Made by a program: the position numbers and the translations under genes. From positions 1 through 20,462 of the forward strand of contig CAZJKO010000017.1 of assembly GCA_964546995.1 (NCBI GenBank): a stretch of 20,462 nucleotides of DNA, read 5' to 3'. Below, one piece after another: positions 7,470 to 15,020 of the stretch; the stretch's first letter is position 1; each line of letters starts with the position of its first letter. Source of the stretch: CAZJKO01 sp964546995 (lineage in GTDB: Bacteria; Bacillota_I; Bacilli_A; RF39; UBA660). A model generated the notes under the pieces. That model had not been told where the DNA came from and did not search any database. It saw only the letters and a program-made list of their open reading frames with translations.

Positions 7470-8744
7470 ATGGTAACATACGATTTAAATACGATTCCAA
7501 TTGTCGATTTGGTAAATGAGATTATCGTTTTTGCGGCAAAGAAGAATGCGAGTGATATTCACTTTGATCCGCGAGAAAACGATTTATTGGTGCGAATTCG
7601 GATCGATGGTGCATTGAGAGATCATGCACGAATTCCAAAGCAATATGAACGCAATTTGATTACACGTATTAAGTTGATTTCTAATATGAACATTACGGAG
7701 TCTCGTCTTCCGCAAGATGGAGCGATTAAAACAACGATTCAGGGAATCGATCTCGATATGCGTGTTTCGTGTCTTCCTACGAACGAAGGGGAAAAGATCG
7801 TCGTTCGTATTCTCGATTATTCGAGAAGTTTAGAGGGAATTGAGAGTTTGGGATTTTCTCATGAAAACTTTGAGAAGTTGGAAAAGATGATCCATGTTCC
7901 TAATGGGATTATTTTGGTAACAGGTGCAACTGGTACTGGTAAAAGTACGACTATCTACTCTATTTTGCAAAAGTTAAATAAAGAAGAAACCAATATTATC
8001 ACTGTTGAAGACCCGATCGAAATGAATATCGAGGGAATTAACCAAATTCAAGTAAATAGTGATATCGGGCTTACTTTTGGCATTGTCCTACGCTCTATTT
8101 TAAGACAAGATCCGAACATTATCTTAATTGGAGAAATTCGCGATAGTGAAACGGCACGGATTGCGGTGCGAGCATCGATTACAGGACACTTGGTGTTGTC
8201 GACAATCCATACCAACAATTCTCTTGCTACGATCGAGCGTCTTTTGGATATGGATGTTGAGCGATATTTATTGTCTAGTGCGTTAACAGGAATTGTTTCG
8301 CAACGACTTGTTCGATTGCTCTGTCCTAAATGTAAAGTGTTACGGGAGACCACTCCTTATGAAAAGAAAGTGTTTAAGCTAGCCCTTGGGAAAGAAGTCG
8401 ATCGTATTTATGAAGCCCATGACGAGGGATGCGAAGAATGTACTCATGGCTATCGAGGACGTATTGCGGTACAAGAAGTTTTGGTTATCAACGATGAAAT
8501 TCGAGATGCTTTGAATCAAACTACCGTATCAAGAGAAGACCTTCGAAAGATGGTTTATACGAACGATGTTACGACTTTGCTACAGGATGGACTCAATAAA
8601 GTTTTGGAAGGGATTACTAGTTTTGAGGAAATCTATAAGGCAATTGAAATCGAAGATGATTTAAATGATCAAATGGCACCTCCTGTGAGTCCTGCCGTAA
8701 GTACTGAAAAAGAAGTGAAAAAAGAAGATTCTGATGTCATTTAG
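7470..8744 (+). CDS. GspE/PilB-family type II secretion/type IV pilus assembly ATPase
   Basis: A cytoplasmic secretion-motor ATPase of 424 residues. In order: an N2E-like domain with ASDIHFDP, then Walker A GATGTGKST (about 152-160), Asp box VEDPIE (179-184), Walker B ILIGEIRD (218-225), His box TGHLVLSTIHT (238-248), and a zinc-binding pair CPKC (285-288) and CEEC (321-324). A charged low-complexity tail follows. It lacks the long N-terminal MshEN domain of many PilB proteins and is longer than ComGA. The start is placed at the ATG at 7470, because GAAGGGG lies 9 bases upstream. An earlier in-frame ATG at 7452 has no ribosome binding site of its own. It is divergent from two prepilin genes, but no platform protein (GspF/PilC) or prepilin peptidase is nearby. 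Extension versus retraction: the family motifs favour GspE/PilB. Confidence 0.93.
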   Translation: MVTYDLNTIPIVDLVNEIIVFAAKKNASDIHFDPRENDLLVRIRIDGALRDHARIPKQYERNLITRIKLISNMNITESRLPQDGAIKTTIQGIDLDMRVSCLPTNEGEKIVVRILDYSRSLEGIESLGFSHENFEKLEKMIHVPNGIILVTGATGTGKSTTIYSILQKLNKEETNIITVEDPIEMNIEGINQIQVNSDIGLTFGIVLRSILRQDPNIILIGEIRDSETARIAVRASITGHLVLSTIHTNNSLATIERLLDMDVERYLLSSALTGIVSQRLVRLLCPKCKVLRETTPYEKKVFKLALGKEVDRIYEAHDEGCEECTHGYRGRIAVQEVLVINDEIRDALNQTTVSREDLRKMVYTNDVTTLLQDGLNKVLEGITSFEEIYKAIEIEDDLNDQMAPPVSPAVSTEKEVKKEDSDVI

Positions 8745-8758
8745 AATCCTCTTTTTTT
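8718..8758. terminator. Bidirectional terminator between the ATPase gene and tmk
   Basis: Arms AAAAAAGAAGATTC (8718-8731) and GAATCCTCTTTTTT (8744-8757) pair over 14 positions with a single A-C mismatch, around a 12-base loop. A T run follows on the plus strand, and a T run also follows when read on the minus strand. The right arm starts at the last base of the ATPase stop codon and ends on the first base of the tmk stop, so one hairpin serves both convergent genes. Confidence 0.8.
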
Positions 8759-9422
8759 AATTTAATATTCTATCTAATATTTCCTTATTGATTTCTTCTA
8801 CTGTTTTAATGGTATCCTCTTTTACGCATTCAATTCTAGACCAATGGTATAATTCCGATAATTCGATGTATGCTTCTTCCGCATTTTTTAAATGTTCTTC
8901 TGATCTTTCGTGACCATCTAAATGTGTTCGATTTTGTTTTAATTGTTTTGAATATTCATATGGCATATGTAAAAATATCGTTTCGTCTGGTTTTGGTAGA
9001 TCTAAAAGCCAATACTCCAATTTATCGATCCACTGATAGATGTTGAAGCGTTCGTCTTTGTTTAAGATTTTTCCTCCTTGGTGGGCCATATTGCTACTCG
9101 TGTAACGATCGACAATGACGTAATATCCATCATTAACGTAATCTAATATTTTGTTAATGTGATATTTTCGATCTGCCGCATAATATAGCGATGCAATTTT
9201 CGGATCTAATTTTGTTGCTCCTTCTTTAAACCAACAAGGTCCTAATTCTTCTTTTCCTAAATAACATTCCCCGATGATTCTTCCTGTTGGGCTATCATAG
9301 GCAGGAAAGGAAAAATAGATAGCTTTTTTCCCTAGCGATGTTAATTTTTCGATGAGGAGTTTGCTTTGGGTTTCTTTTCCGGAACAATCGGTTCCCTCGA
9401 TGACGATCATTTTACCTTTCAT
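8757..9422 (-). CDS. tmk: Thymidylate kinase
   Basis: dTMP kinase phosphorylates dTMP to dTDP with ATP, the step after thymidylate synthase. The 221-residue protein has the P-loop GTDCSGKET (10-18), the DRYTSSN motif (105-111) that binds the nucleotide, and an Arg-containing lid-like region (NRTHLDGHERSEEH). The position after the P-loop lysine is Glu where most P-loops have Ser or Thr, with Thr following it; related kinases with GKQT or GKET loops exist, as far as I recall. The gene starts 7 bases after the thyX stop on the same strand, with a GTAGGGATC ribosome binding site overlapping the thyX end. The two form a dTMP-making operon, ended by the bidirectional hairpin. Length and neighbours support the call. 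Confidence 0.92.
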   Translation of the reverse strand: MKGKMIVIEGTDCSGKETQSKLLIEKLTSLGKKAIYFSFPAYDSPTGRIIGECYLGKEELGPCWFKEGATKLDPKIASLYYAADRKYHINKILDYVNDGYYVIVDRYTSSNMAHQGGKILNKDERFNIYQWIDKLEYWLLDLPKPDETIFLHMPYEYSKQLKQNRTHLDGHERSEEHLKNAEEAYIELSELYHWSRIECVKEDTIKTVEEINKEILDRILN

Positions 9423-9429
9423 ACGATCC

Positions 9430-10212
9430 CTACTTTCTACGATATTCTAGTTGTTTTGGTCTTGGTGTTACTTTATTTCCGCATGTCATCGATCCTTCTT
9501 TACAAGCACCGAAAGCACATGGAGCTCCTGCTTTACTAAAGACGTTAGGTGCTACTTCTAAGACTAGATCTAACATCTGATTGGCGACTTCTCTTATTTC
9601 CCATTGGGCCCGATTACAGCAACGTTCTTTAAAGAAATTCATGAGACTTCGAGCATTCATTGTCATAATCATCTTCGTTTCACATGCATTAGGAAGCGCA
9701 AATCTTGCATCTTCTAATGCTTTTTTTATGGCACTTTTTTTGTCCATTCCCTTTTTCACGTTTTCTTCCGCTAATAAAATGGTTATGTCTTGATAACAAT
9801 TGTAATCTTTTTGAATAGCATCGATAAAGAGTTGTTCAGCTTTTTGGTTTCCTTTTATTTGTTCTGGCATAATGAAGGAGAAACTATTTTCTAAATCGAC
9901 GTACCGTTGACTTTGCTGAGAAAAACTAGCAATGCGATGCCTTACGATTTGGTGTGAACACGTTCTCGATATACCCTCGATTCCAAAGGTAAAACTTAAA
10001 TGTTCAAAGGGGCTTCCATGTCCGATCGACGCTAACATGTTGATGAACTGTTCTGTTTTTTCATCCGTCAATTGTTCTTTTACTTTCTCGATGTTTGAAT
10101 TGGAATAACACAATTTCGCTGCCGCGGCAATGATCTTTTCAGGATTATCTTCTCCTACCATTTTGGTATATCCTAATAAGGTTACTTTCGATTTTACTTC
10201 ATTTGGTTTCAT
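9430..10212 (-). CDS. thyX: FAD-dependent thymidylate synthase ThyX
   Basis: ThyX converts dUMP to dTMP using methylene-tetrahydrofolate and reduced FAD, without the dihydrofolate by-product of ThyA. The signature RHR-x7-S-x-R is seen at residues 91-103 (RHRIASFSQQSQR). Other conserved pieces are GHGSPFEHLSFTF before it and LPNACETKMIMTMNARSLMNFF after it, followed by CNRAQWEIRE. At 260 residues it is in the usual size range. AGGAGAG sits 5 bases before the ATG. It has its own promoter just upstream and is followed by tmk, so the operon makes dTDP from dUMP. No thyA or folA is visible here; ThyX organisms often lack ThyA, but this window cannot show that. Confidence 0.96.
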   Translation of the reverse strand: MKPNEVKSKVTLLGYTKMVGEDNPEKIIAAAAKLCYSNSNIEKVKEQLTDEKTEQFINMLASIGHGSPFEHLSFTFGIEGISRTCSHQIVRHRIASFSQQSQRYVDLENSFSFIMPEQIKGNQKAEQLFIDAIQKDYNCYQDITILLAEENVKKGMDKKSAIKKALEDARFALPNACETKMIMTMNARSLMNFFKERCCNRAQWEIREVANQMLDLVLEVAPNVFSKAGAPCAFGACKEGSMTCGNKVTPRPKQLEYRRK

Positions 10213-10236
10213 TTTTCTCTCCTACTTTCTACACTT

Positions 10237-10265
10237 AATATACTACAAACTCTTGTTCGTGTCAA
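10237..10265 (-). promoter_or_regulatory. Promoter of thyX-tmk
   Basis: Minus strand TTGACA (10260-10265), 17-base spacer, TATATT (10237-10242). The -35 box overlaps the TGA stop of the upstream HD-domain gene, so the thyX-tmk unit can be transcribed independently of the lepA operon, although no terminator separates the two. Confidence 0.8.
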
Positions 10266-10843
10266 TCGACTACTTCGTTTTTTTCATCGAATGGGATAAG
10301 AATACATTTTCTACTTGCTAAATAGTCACACATATGGACGAATTTTTCGTACTTTGTTTGAGGTACAGGTAAAATTTCATTTCCATCGAAGTCTTTATTC
10401 CAAGGACCCATGTGCGATGCGATGACCTTTTTTAAGAGTTCGATTTGACTTTCGTTTAGTTTGAGGTGTTCTTTTTCTTCCTCGATGAGACCGGCAACTA
10501 ATAATGGATGGTCAAATTTGGTATATTTACTGTGTTCTTTGCCCGATTTTAAGCCATCGTGAATCATGAGTGCTAGCAACATGATATCTTGTTCTTCTTG
10601 CGTGTATTTGTCTTGAATGACAGGATCGTTTAATAGTTCATAAGCAATTCTTACTGCTGCTTTGGTATGTCTTAAAAGCCCTCCTTCTCCTACGGCATAA
10701 GACGGATGGTATTTTCCTGTAGACGATGCTGGAATTTCAAAGAAATAGGAAGGTAGTTTTTCGATCAAGTACACTGCTGCTTCTTTGATTTCTTCTTTTT
10801 TCAGATAGTTTAATTCTTTTTTAAAATAATCGTTTGCTTTCAT
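10262..10843 (-). CDS. HD-domain phosphohydrolase-like protein
   Basis: A soluble 193-residue protein with the metal-binding pattern of HD-superfamily hydrolases: His59 (GGLLRHT), His95-Asp96 (LALMIHDG), His112 (FDHPLLVAG), His144 (IASHMGPW) and a closing CDYLAS that supplies the last Asp. Such proteins cleave phosphate esters of nucleotides or nucleic acids; the substrate here is not predictable. Its arrangement recalls the HD part of YhaM-like nucleases but lacks the OB-fold part. The start is placed at the ATG at 10841-10843, because GAGG (10849-10852) is 5 bases upstream; the in-frame GTG six bases earlier belongs to the ribosome binding site. It follows hemW immediately, with the ribosome binding site overlapping the hemW stop, and is the last gene of the lepA operon. 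Confidence 0.85.
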   Translation of the reverse strand: MKANDYFKKELNYLKKEEIKEAAVYLIEKLPSYFFEIPASSTGKYHPSYAVGEGGLLRHTKAAVRIAYELLNDPVIQDKYTQEEQDIMLLALMIHDGLKSGKEHSKYTKFDHPLLVAGLIEEEKEHLKLNESQIELLKKVIASHMGPWNKDFDGNEILPVPQTKYEKFVHMCDYLASRKCILIPFDEKNEVVD

Positions 10844-10850
10844 ATACACC

Positions 10851-11951
10851 TCACAACCATACTAAAATAGAATTTAGTATGTAAAAATTATCCTCTTCGA
10901 TATAATAGTGGGTACTTGTTTCTTTTAATAAGCCTTTTTCTACTAATCTTTTTAGATTGTACCACGTTTCTATTTGGTTTTGATATTTTCCTTTTATCGC
11001 TTGTTTATCGATTCCCTCTATTGTTCTAAGACCTAATATTAATTCGTAATAAGCGACTTCTTTTGGACTTAATACTTCTTCTTGGTAGAGGTAGTTTCCT
11101 TCCATATAATGAGTCATACTTTTGGTATTTGTTTTTCTTGTAGATTCTATGTAGGACGCTGCACCTAATCCAAAGCCATAGTAATGGTCGTTATGCCAAT
11201 ACGTCAAATTGTGTTTTGATTCATACCCTTCTTTGGAAAAGTTACTAATCTCGTAATGGATATATCCGTGTTCTTTGAGTCTTTTACAAATGGTCTCATA
11301 AAGAAGGCGATCTCGATCCTGATCGATTGGTTTTACGCCATCAAGATAGAGTTTGGTATGTTCTTCTATTTGGAGGGAATACGTAGATAGATGAGGAATA
11401 TCTAGCGAAAGAAGAAAATCCAGATCTTGATTTAACTCTTCTTCGGTTTGGTTTGGAAAAGCATACATTAAATCGAGATTGATATTCGTTATCCCCATCT
11501 TTTTACATAGTTCTATTTTCTTTCGAATCGTTTCTTTGTCACTGGTTCTTCCTAATAATTTAAAATATTTAGAACAGGTGGTTTCCATGCCAATACTTAT
11601 CCGGTTGATGCCAAAGTTTTTAAATTGGGTTAATTTTTCTTCTTCGATATCCTCTATATTACATTCAATAGTAATTTCGATTGTCTTTTTTCTTTTGAAT
11701 CGTTTCAATATTGAAAACAACTGTTCTAATTCTTCTAGATCAAGACAACTAGGAGTTCCTCCACCAATATAGATCGTTTTTAATTCTTCGTTTTGGTATG
11801 TTGTTTCGATTTCTCTTTCTAATGCTTTTAGATAGTTTTTTACGATTTCCTCTTTTTTTATCCATTTGGGAAAATCACAATAGTGACATAGTTTCCTACA
11901 GAAGGGAATGTGGATGTAAGCACTAGATACGTTTGATGTAGTAAATTCCAC
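10851..11951 (-). CDS. hemW: HemW-type radical SAM heme chaperone
   Basis: A radical SAM protein of the HemN/HemW family, formerly annotated as oxygen-independent coproporphyrinogen oxidase; HemW proteins bind and deliver heme. The cluster motif CxxxCxxC is at residues 18-25 (CRKLCHYC), followed by YIGGGTPS near residue 62, an SIGMET segment and the NLDLMYAFPNQT block, all typical. At 366 residues it matches HemW. The position after lepA is the common Bacillota arrangement and favours HemW over HemN. The start is a GTG (11949-11951) with AGGAAAGAG upstream; it overlaps the preceding SpoIIID-like gene by 29 bases, which indicates coupling. No other heme gene lies in the window. Confidence 0.93.
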   Translation of the reverse strand: MEFTTSNVSSAYIHIPFCRKLCHYCDFPKWIKKEEIVKNYLKALEREIETTYQNEELKTIYIGGGTPSCLDLEELEQLFSILKRFKRKKTIEITIECNIEDIEEEKLTQFKNFGINRISIGMETTCSKYFKLLGRTSDKETIRKKIELCKKMGITNINLDLMYAFPNQTEEELNQDLDFLLSLDIPHLSTYSLQIEEHTKLYLDGVKPIDQDRDRLLYETICKRLKEHGYIHYEISNFSKEGYESKHNLTYWHNDHYYGFGLGAASYIESTRKTNTKSMTHYMEGNYLYQEEVLSPKEVAYYELILGLRTIEGIDKQAIKGKYQNQIETWYNLKRLVEKGLLKETSTHYYIEEDNFYILNSILVWL

Positions 11952-12183
11952 GAATTCTCTTTCCTAACCGTAAAGGCATTTTTTCCTGTTGTAACTTAGC
12001 TTTCACTTGTTCTTGTTTTTCTCTATCGATCAATGCTAGATCATATATTAGATCTTTGTTGACAAGGGAGATGGGTCTTTTTGTCTTTTTCGCTGTTTCA
12101 TAAAGACTATGATGTTTTATTAGAATATAGTCTGCTTCTTCGATTATTCTGATATAATCGTTTATCGTTAGTTGGTTTGTCAT
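11923..12183 (-). CDS. SpoIIID-like helix-turn-helix regulator
   Basis: A small basic protein of 86 residues. Its middle matches the plan of SpoIIID: a YI helix, then SLYETAKKTKRPISLVNKDL as the helix-turn-helix (compare the AKEFGVSKSTVHKDL block of Bacillus SpoIIID), then L-x-x-I and a QEQVKAKL helix, and an RIRG tail where SpoIIID has RGG. SpoIIID is a mother-cell DNA-binding regulator of endospore formation. Here the gene sits between lepA and hemW (10 bases after lepA, overlapping hemW by 29), with AAGGAGTG 4 bases before the ATG, so it is expressed with translation-related genes and not from an obvious sporulation promoter. The similarity is remote and from memory; it may be a repurposed or vestigial regulator. 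Confidence 0.65.
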   Translation of the reverse strand: MTNQLTINDYIRIIEEADYILIKHHSLYETAKKTKRPISLVNKDLIYDLALIDREKQEQVKAKLQQEKMPLRLGKRIRGIYYIKRI

Positions 12184-12193
12184 TTTTCACTCC

Positions 12194-13993
12194 TTATTTT
12201 TCATCCATGGATAGTACACTTAGGAATGCTTCTTGAGGAATTTCGACACTTCCTACTTGTTTCATCCGTTTCTTTCCTTCTTTTTGTTTTTCAAGCAGCT
12301 TTCGTTTTCTTGTGATATCTCCTCCATAACACTTTGCTAGGACATCTTTTCTTAGTGCTTTAATGTCGCATCTTGCAATGACTTTATTGCCAATCGATGC
12401 TTGAATAGGGACTTCAAAGAGTTGTCTCGGTATAATTTCTTTTAAATTTTCTACGACGATTTTTCCTCGTTTATATGCAAAGTCCTTATGGACGATGGTA
12501 CTTAAGGCATCGACAACTTCGCCATTCAATAAGATGTCCATTTTTACAAGGTCACTTGTTTGATATCCCATTAATTCGTAATCGAACGATGCATAGCCTT
12601 TGGTACAGGACTTTAATTTGTCAAAGAAGGAATACACAATTTCTGATAGCGGTAATTCATAATGAATGTTTACTCTTTTTTGATCTAAGTATTCCATGCT
12701 TTTATAAAGGCCTCGGCGATCTTGACACAGTTCCATGATGGATCCTATGTATTCTGCTGGTGTGTAGATATTTGTTTTGACATAGGGTTCTTTGATTTCG
12801 CTTATTTTTTCGCGGGGAGGCATTTTGGTTGGGGCATCGATTTGAATTTTACTTCCATCTGTCAACATCACTTCGTAGATGACGGAAGGAGAGGTAGCAA
12901 TTAAATCGATTTTAAACTCTCTTTCGATCCGTTCTTCGATAATATCCATATGAAGTAATCCTAGAAAGCCACAGCGAAAGCCAAATCCTAGTGCTTTTGA
13001 TGTTTCTGGTTCAAAGACTAAGGATGCATCGTTTAGCTTTAACTTTTCTAAGGCTTCTCGTAAGTCTTCAAACTTGCTCGATTCGATGGGATATAGTCCG
13101 CAGTAGACCATCGGTTTCATCGGCTTATAGCCAGGCAAGGAATGCGATGCAGGATTTTTGGCATTCGTGATGGTATCCCCTACTTTGACATCTTGGATAC
13201 TTTTAATGCTCGCTACGATGCTCCCTACTTCGCCAGGCATTAAATTCGTTCGTTCTTCTTCTTTGGGTGTATTGACAAAAATACTTGTTACTTCATAACT
13301 TGCCCCTGTTTCCATAAATGTGATGGTATCTTTTACGTTTATGCAACCATTGACAATACGCGTTTCGATAATTACACCACGATACGGATCAAAATTTGAA
13401 TCAAAAATCAGTCCTTGCAAGGGAGCGTTTTCCTCCCCTTTTGGTGAAGGAATGCGATCGATAATTGCTTCGACTAACGCTTTGATACCAGTCCCATTCT
13501 TGGCACTTGTCAAAAGAATTTCGTCCTCTTTAAATCCTAACGATTGAACGAGTTCCGCTTTCACTTCGTCAACATTGGCACTGGGAAGATCTATTTTATT
13601 GATGACCGGAATAATTTTCAAATCGTGTTCCATCGCTAAATATAAGTTTGCTAGGGTTTGTGCTTCGATCCCTTGAGCAGCATCGACAACTAAGATGGCT
13701 CCTTCACAGGACGCTAAGCTTCTACTGACTTCATAGGTAAAATCAACATGTCCTGGGGTATCGATTAAGTTTAATTGATACGTTTCCCCTTGATAAGAAT
13801 AGTTTAGAGATACGGCATTTAATTTAATGGTAATTCCTCGTTCTCTTTCTAAATCCATGTTATCTAATATTTGATCTTTCATTTCTCGTTTGGTTAGTGC
13901 ACCAGTTAATTCTAGAATGCGATCTGCCAAGGTACTTTTCCCATGGTCGATGTGGGCAATAATGGAGAAATTTCGGATGTTTTTTTGTTTCAT
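12194..13993 (-). CDS. lepA: Elongation factor 4 (LepA), ribosome back-translocating GTPase
   Basis: LepA/EF4 is a ribosome-bound translational GTPase related to EF-G. The protein has the G1 motif AHIDHGKST (about 13-21), the LIDTPGHVDF switch, the NKIDLP specificity motif, an EF-G-like middle, and the LepA-only C-terminal domain with KRKLLEKQKEGKKRMK. At 599 residues it is the standard length. The start is placed at the ATG at 13991-13993 (MKQKNIRN), with GGTGAT just upstream; the open frame extends 16 codons further, but those residues are unlike the family and lie over the promoter spacing. It is the first gene of a lepA, SpoIIID-like, hemW, HD-domain operon. Confidence 0.97.
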   Translation of the reverse strand: MKQKNIRNFSIIAHIDHGKSTLADRILELTGALTKREMKDQILDNMDLERERGITIKLNAVSLNYSYQGETYQLNLIDTPGHVDFTYEVSRSLASCEGAILVVDAAQGIEAQTLANLYLAMEHDLKIIPVINKIDLPSANVDEVKAELVQSLGFKEDEILLTSAKNGTGIKALVEAIIDRIPSPKGEENAPLQGLIFDSNFDPYRGVIIETRIVNGCINVKDTITFMETGASYEVTSIFVNTPKEEERTNLMPGEVGSIVASIKSIQDVKVGDTITNAKNPASHSLPGYKPMKPMVYCGLYPIESSKFEDLREALEKLKLNDASLVFEPETSKALGFGFRCGFLGLLHMDIIEERIEREFKIDLIATSPSVIYEVMLTDGSKIQIDAPTKMPPREKISEIKEPYVKTNIYTPAEYIGSIMELCQDRRGLYKSMEYLDQKRVNIHYELPLSEIVYSFFDKLKSCTKGYASFDYELMGYQTSDLVKMDILLNGEVVDALSTIVHKDFAYKRGKIVVENLKEIIPRQLFEVPIQASIGNKVIARCDIKALRKDVLAKCYGGDITRKRKLLEKQKEGKKRMKQVGSVEIPQEAFLSVLSMDEK

Positions 13994-14012
13994 TTTATCA
14001 CCATCTTTTTTT

Positions 14013-14041
14013 ATTATACTAAAAATACCGGATTCACTCAA
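14013..14041 (-). promoter_or_regulatory. Promoter of the lepA operon
   Basis: Minus strand TTGAGT (14036-14041), 17-base spacer, consensus TATAAT (14013-14018), about 20 bases before the lepA ATG. Its position downstream of the -10 also supports the ATG at 13993 as the lepA start. Confidence 0.75.
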
Positions 14042-14059
14042 TGCTATTTGGTGTTTTTG

Positions 14060-14947
14060 TCATTTTTTGGCTCTTGGAAAATTATTGTAATAGACTTCTT
14101 TTAAACGATCATTTGTGATATGTGTATATATTTGAGTCGTGGAAAGTGATGCGTGTCCTAAGAGTTCTTGTACGGTTAAGAGATCGCATCCTTCATTTAA
14201 AAGATGCGTGGCAAAACTATGGCGAATCATGTGGGGAGAGATGTTTTTGGAAAGAGACGTTTTTTTGATTTGCTGATCTAAAATATAGCGAACCCCTCTT
14301 GTCGTTAAGACTTCTCCTAAATGATTTAGGAAAAGATTGGATCGATTCTTTTTGTTTAGTACTTTGTAGCCATCGTTTAAATACCTTGTTAAAGCTTCGT
14401 TTGCATACTCACCGAAATAGACCATGCGCTCTTTCTTTCCTTTTCCTAGAATAACGATGGACCGACCTTGTACATTGATATCTTCTATTTTGATCGAAAC
14501 GAGTTCGCTTACACGAATCCCTGTCGCATATAACAATTCTAATATCAATACGTTTCTTTGTCCTATGGGCGTTTTTTCATCCCCGATTTGAAACAATTGT
14601 TCCAATTCATTGTACTCAAAGAATCTAGGAAGCTTTTTTTCTTTTTTGGGTGACTTTAGTAAATTAAATACATTCACTGATAAAATCTCTTGGTTTACTA
14701 AATATTTATAAAACCCTCTTATCGAACTGATCTTTCGGTTTATCGTTACATTTTTCCTTTTTCTTTCTTCTTTTAAATACGATAAATAAAACCTAGTATC
14801 ACTATATTCTACTTCTAGATAATTTAAATTTTCTCTATTTAAATAATCGAAATATTCTAATAGATCCTTTTGGTAATTTAATATGGTATAAGAAGAATAA
14901 TGTTTTTCATATTTTAGGTAATCGAGATATTTTTTTAAATGGTCCAT
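14060..14947 (-). CDS. xerC: Tyrosine recombinase XerC
   Basis: A 295-residue site-specific recombinase that, with a partner XerD, resolves chromosome dimers at dif. All catalytic residues are visible: Arg145 (GIRVSEL), Lys171 (GKGKKER), His239 and Arg242 (HMIRHSF), His265 (LGHASL) and the nucleophile Tyr274 (TQIYTH). The N-terminal core-binding domain (1-105) is of SAM-like type. XerC is preferred to XerD because of its place next to topA, as in Bacillus, where topA, trmFO and xerC (codV) are adjacent. The length and absence of phage genes argue against a mobile integrase. AAGGAGG precedes the ATG by 5 bases, and a good promoter lies directly upstream. Confidence 0.9.
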   Translation of the reverse strand: MDHLKKYLDYLKYEKHYSSYTILNYQKDLLEYFDYLNRENLNYLEVEYSDTRFYLSYLKEERKRKNVTINRKISSIRGFYKYLVNQEILSVNVFNLLKSPKKEKKLPRFFEYNELEQLFQIGDEKTPIGQRNVLILELLYATGIRVSELVSIKIEDINVQGRSIVILGKGKKERMVYFGEYANEALTRYLNDGYKVLNKKNRSNLFLNHLGEVLTTRGVRYILDQQIKKTSLSKNISPHMIRHSFATHLLNEGCDLLTVQELLGHASLSTTQIYTHITNDRLKEVYYNNFPRAKK

Positions 14948-14965
14948 TTTATCCTCCTTATGTTC

Positions 14966-14994
14966 ATTATGACGAATTTTTTTCTATTTTTCAA
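14966..14994 (-). promoter_or_regulatory. Promoter of xerC
   Basis: Minus strand TTGAAA (14989-14994), 17-base spacer, CATAAT (14966-14971). It begins just after the terminator of the upstream unknown gene, so xerC is an independent unit. Confidence 0.7.
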
Positions 14995-14995
14995 G

Positions 14996-15020
14996 AAAAA
15001 AACACTATCTTCTAGTGTTT
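14996..15020 (-). terminator. Rho-independent terminator of the unknown gene downstream of topA
   Basis: An 8-bp stem, AAACACTA (15000-15007) with TAGTGTTT (15013-15020), has a 5-base loop. Read on the minus strand it runs into a T tract ending at 14996. The stop codon of the preceding gene (15005-15007) is part of the stem. Confidence 0.85.

Noticed and set aside
10847..10849. GTG as start of the HD-domain gene (and likewise GTG at 4314-4316 for the 95-residue gene)
   Set aside because: In both cases the GTG is part of the GAGGTG or GGAGGTG ribosome binding site, and an ATG lies 5-8 bases downstream of its core.
12194..14041. Longer lepA form with 16 extra N-terminal residues
   Set aside because: The extra residues are unlike EF4 proteins and overlap the lepA -10 region; the ATG at 13993 has the ribosome binding site and gives the usual 599-residue length.
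14060..14947. Phage or integrative-element integrase
   Set aside because: The recombinase has XerC length and sits beside topA in a housekeeping order. No phage genes, tRNA target or attachment repeats are seen nearby.
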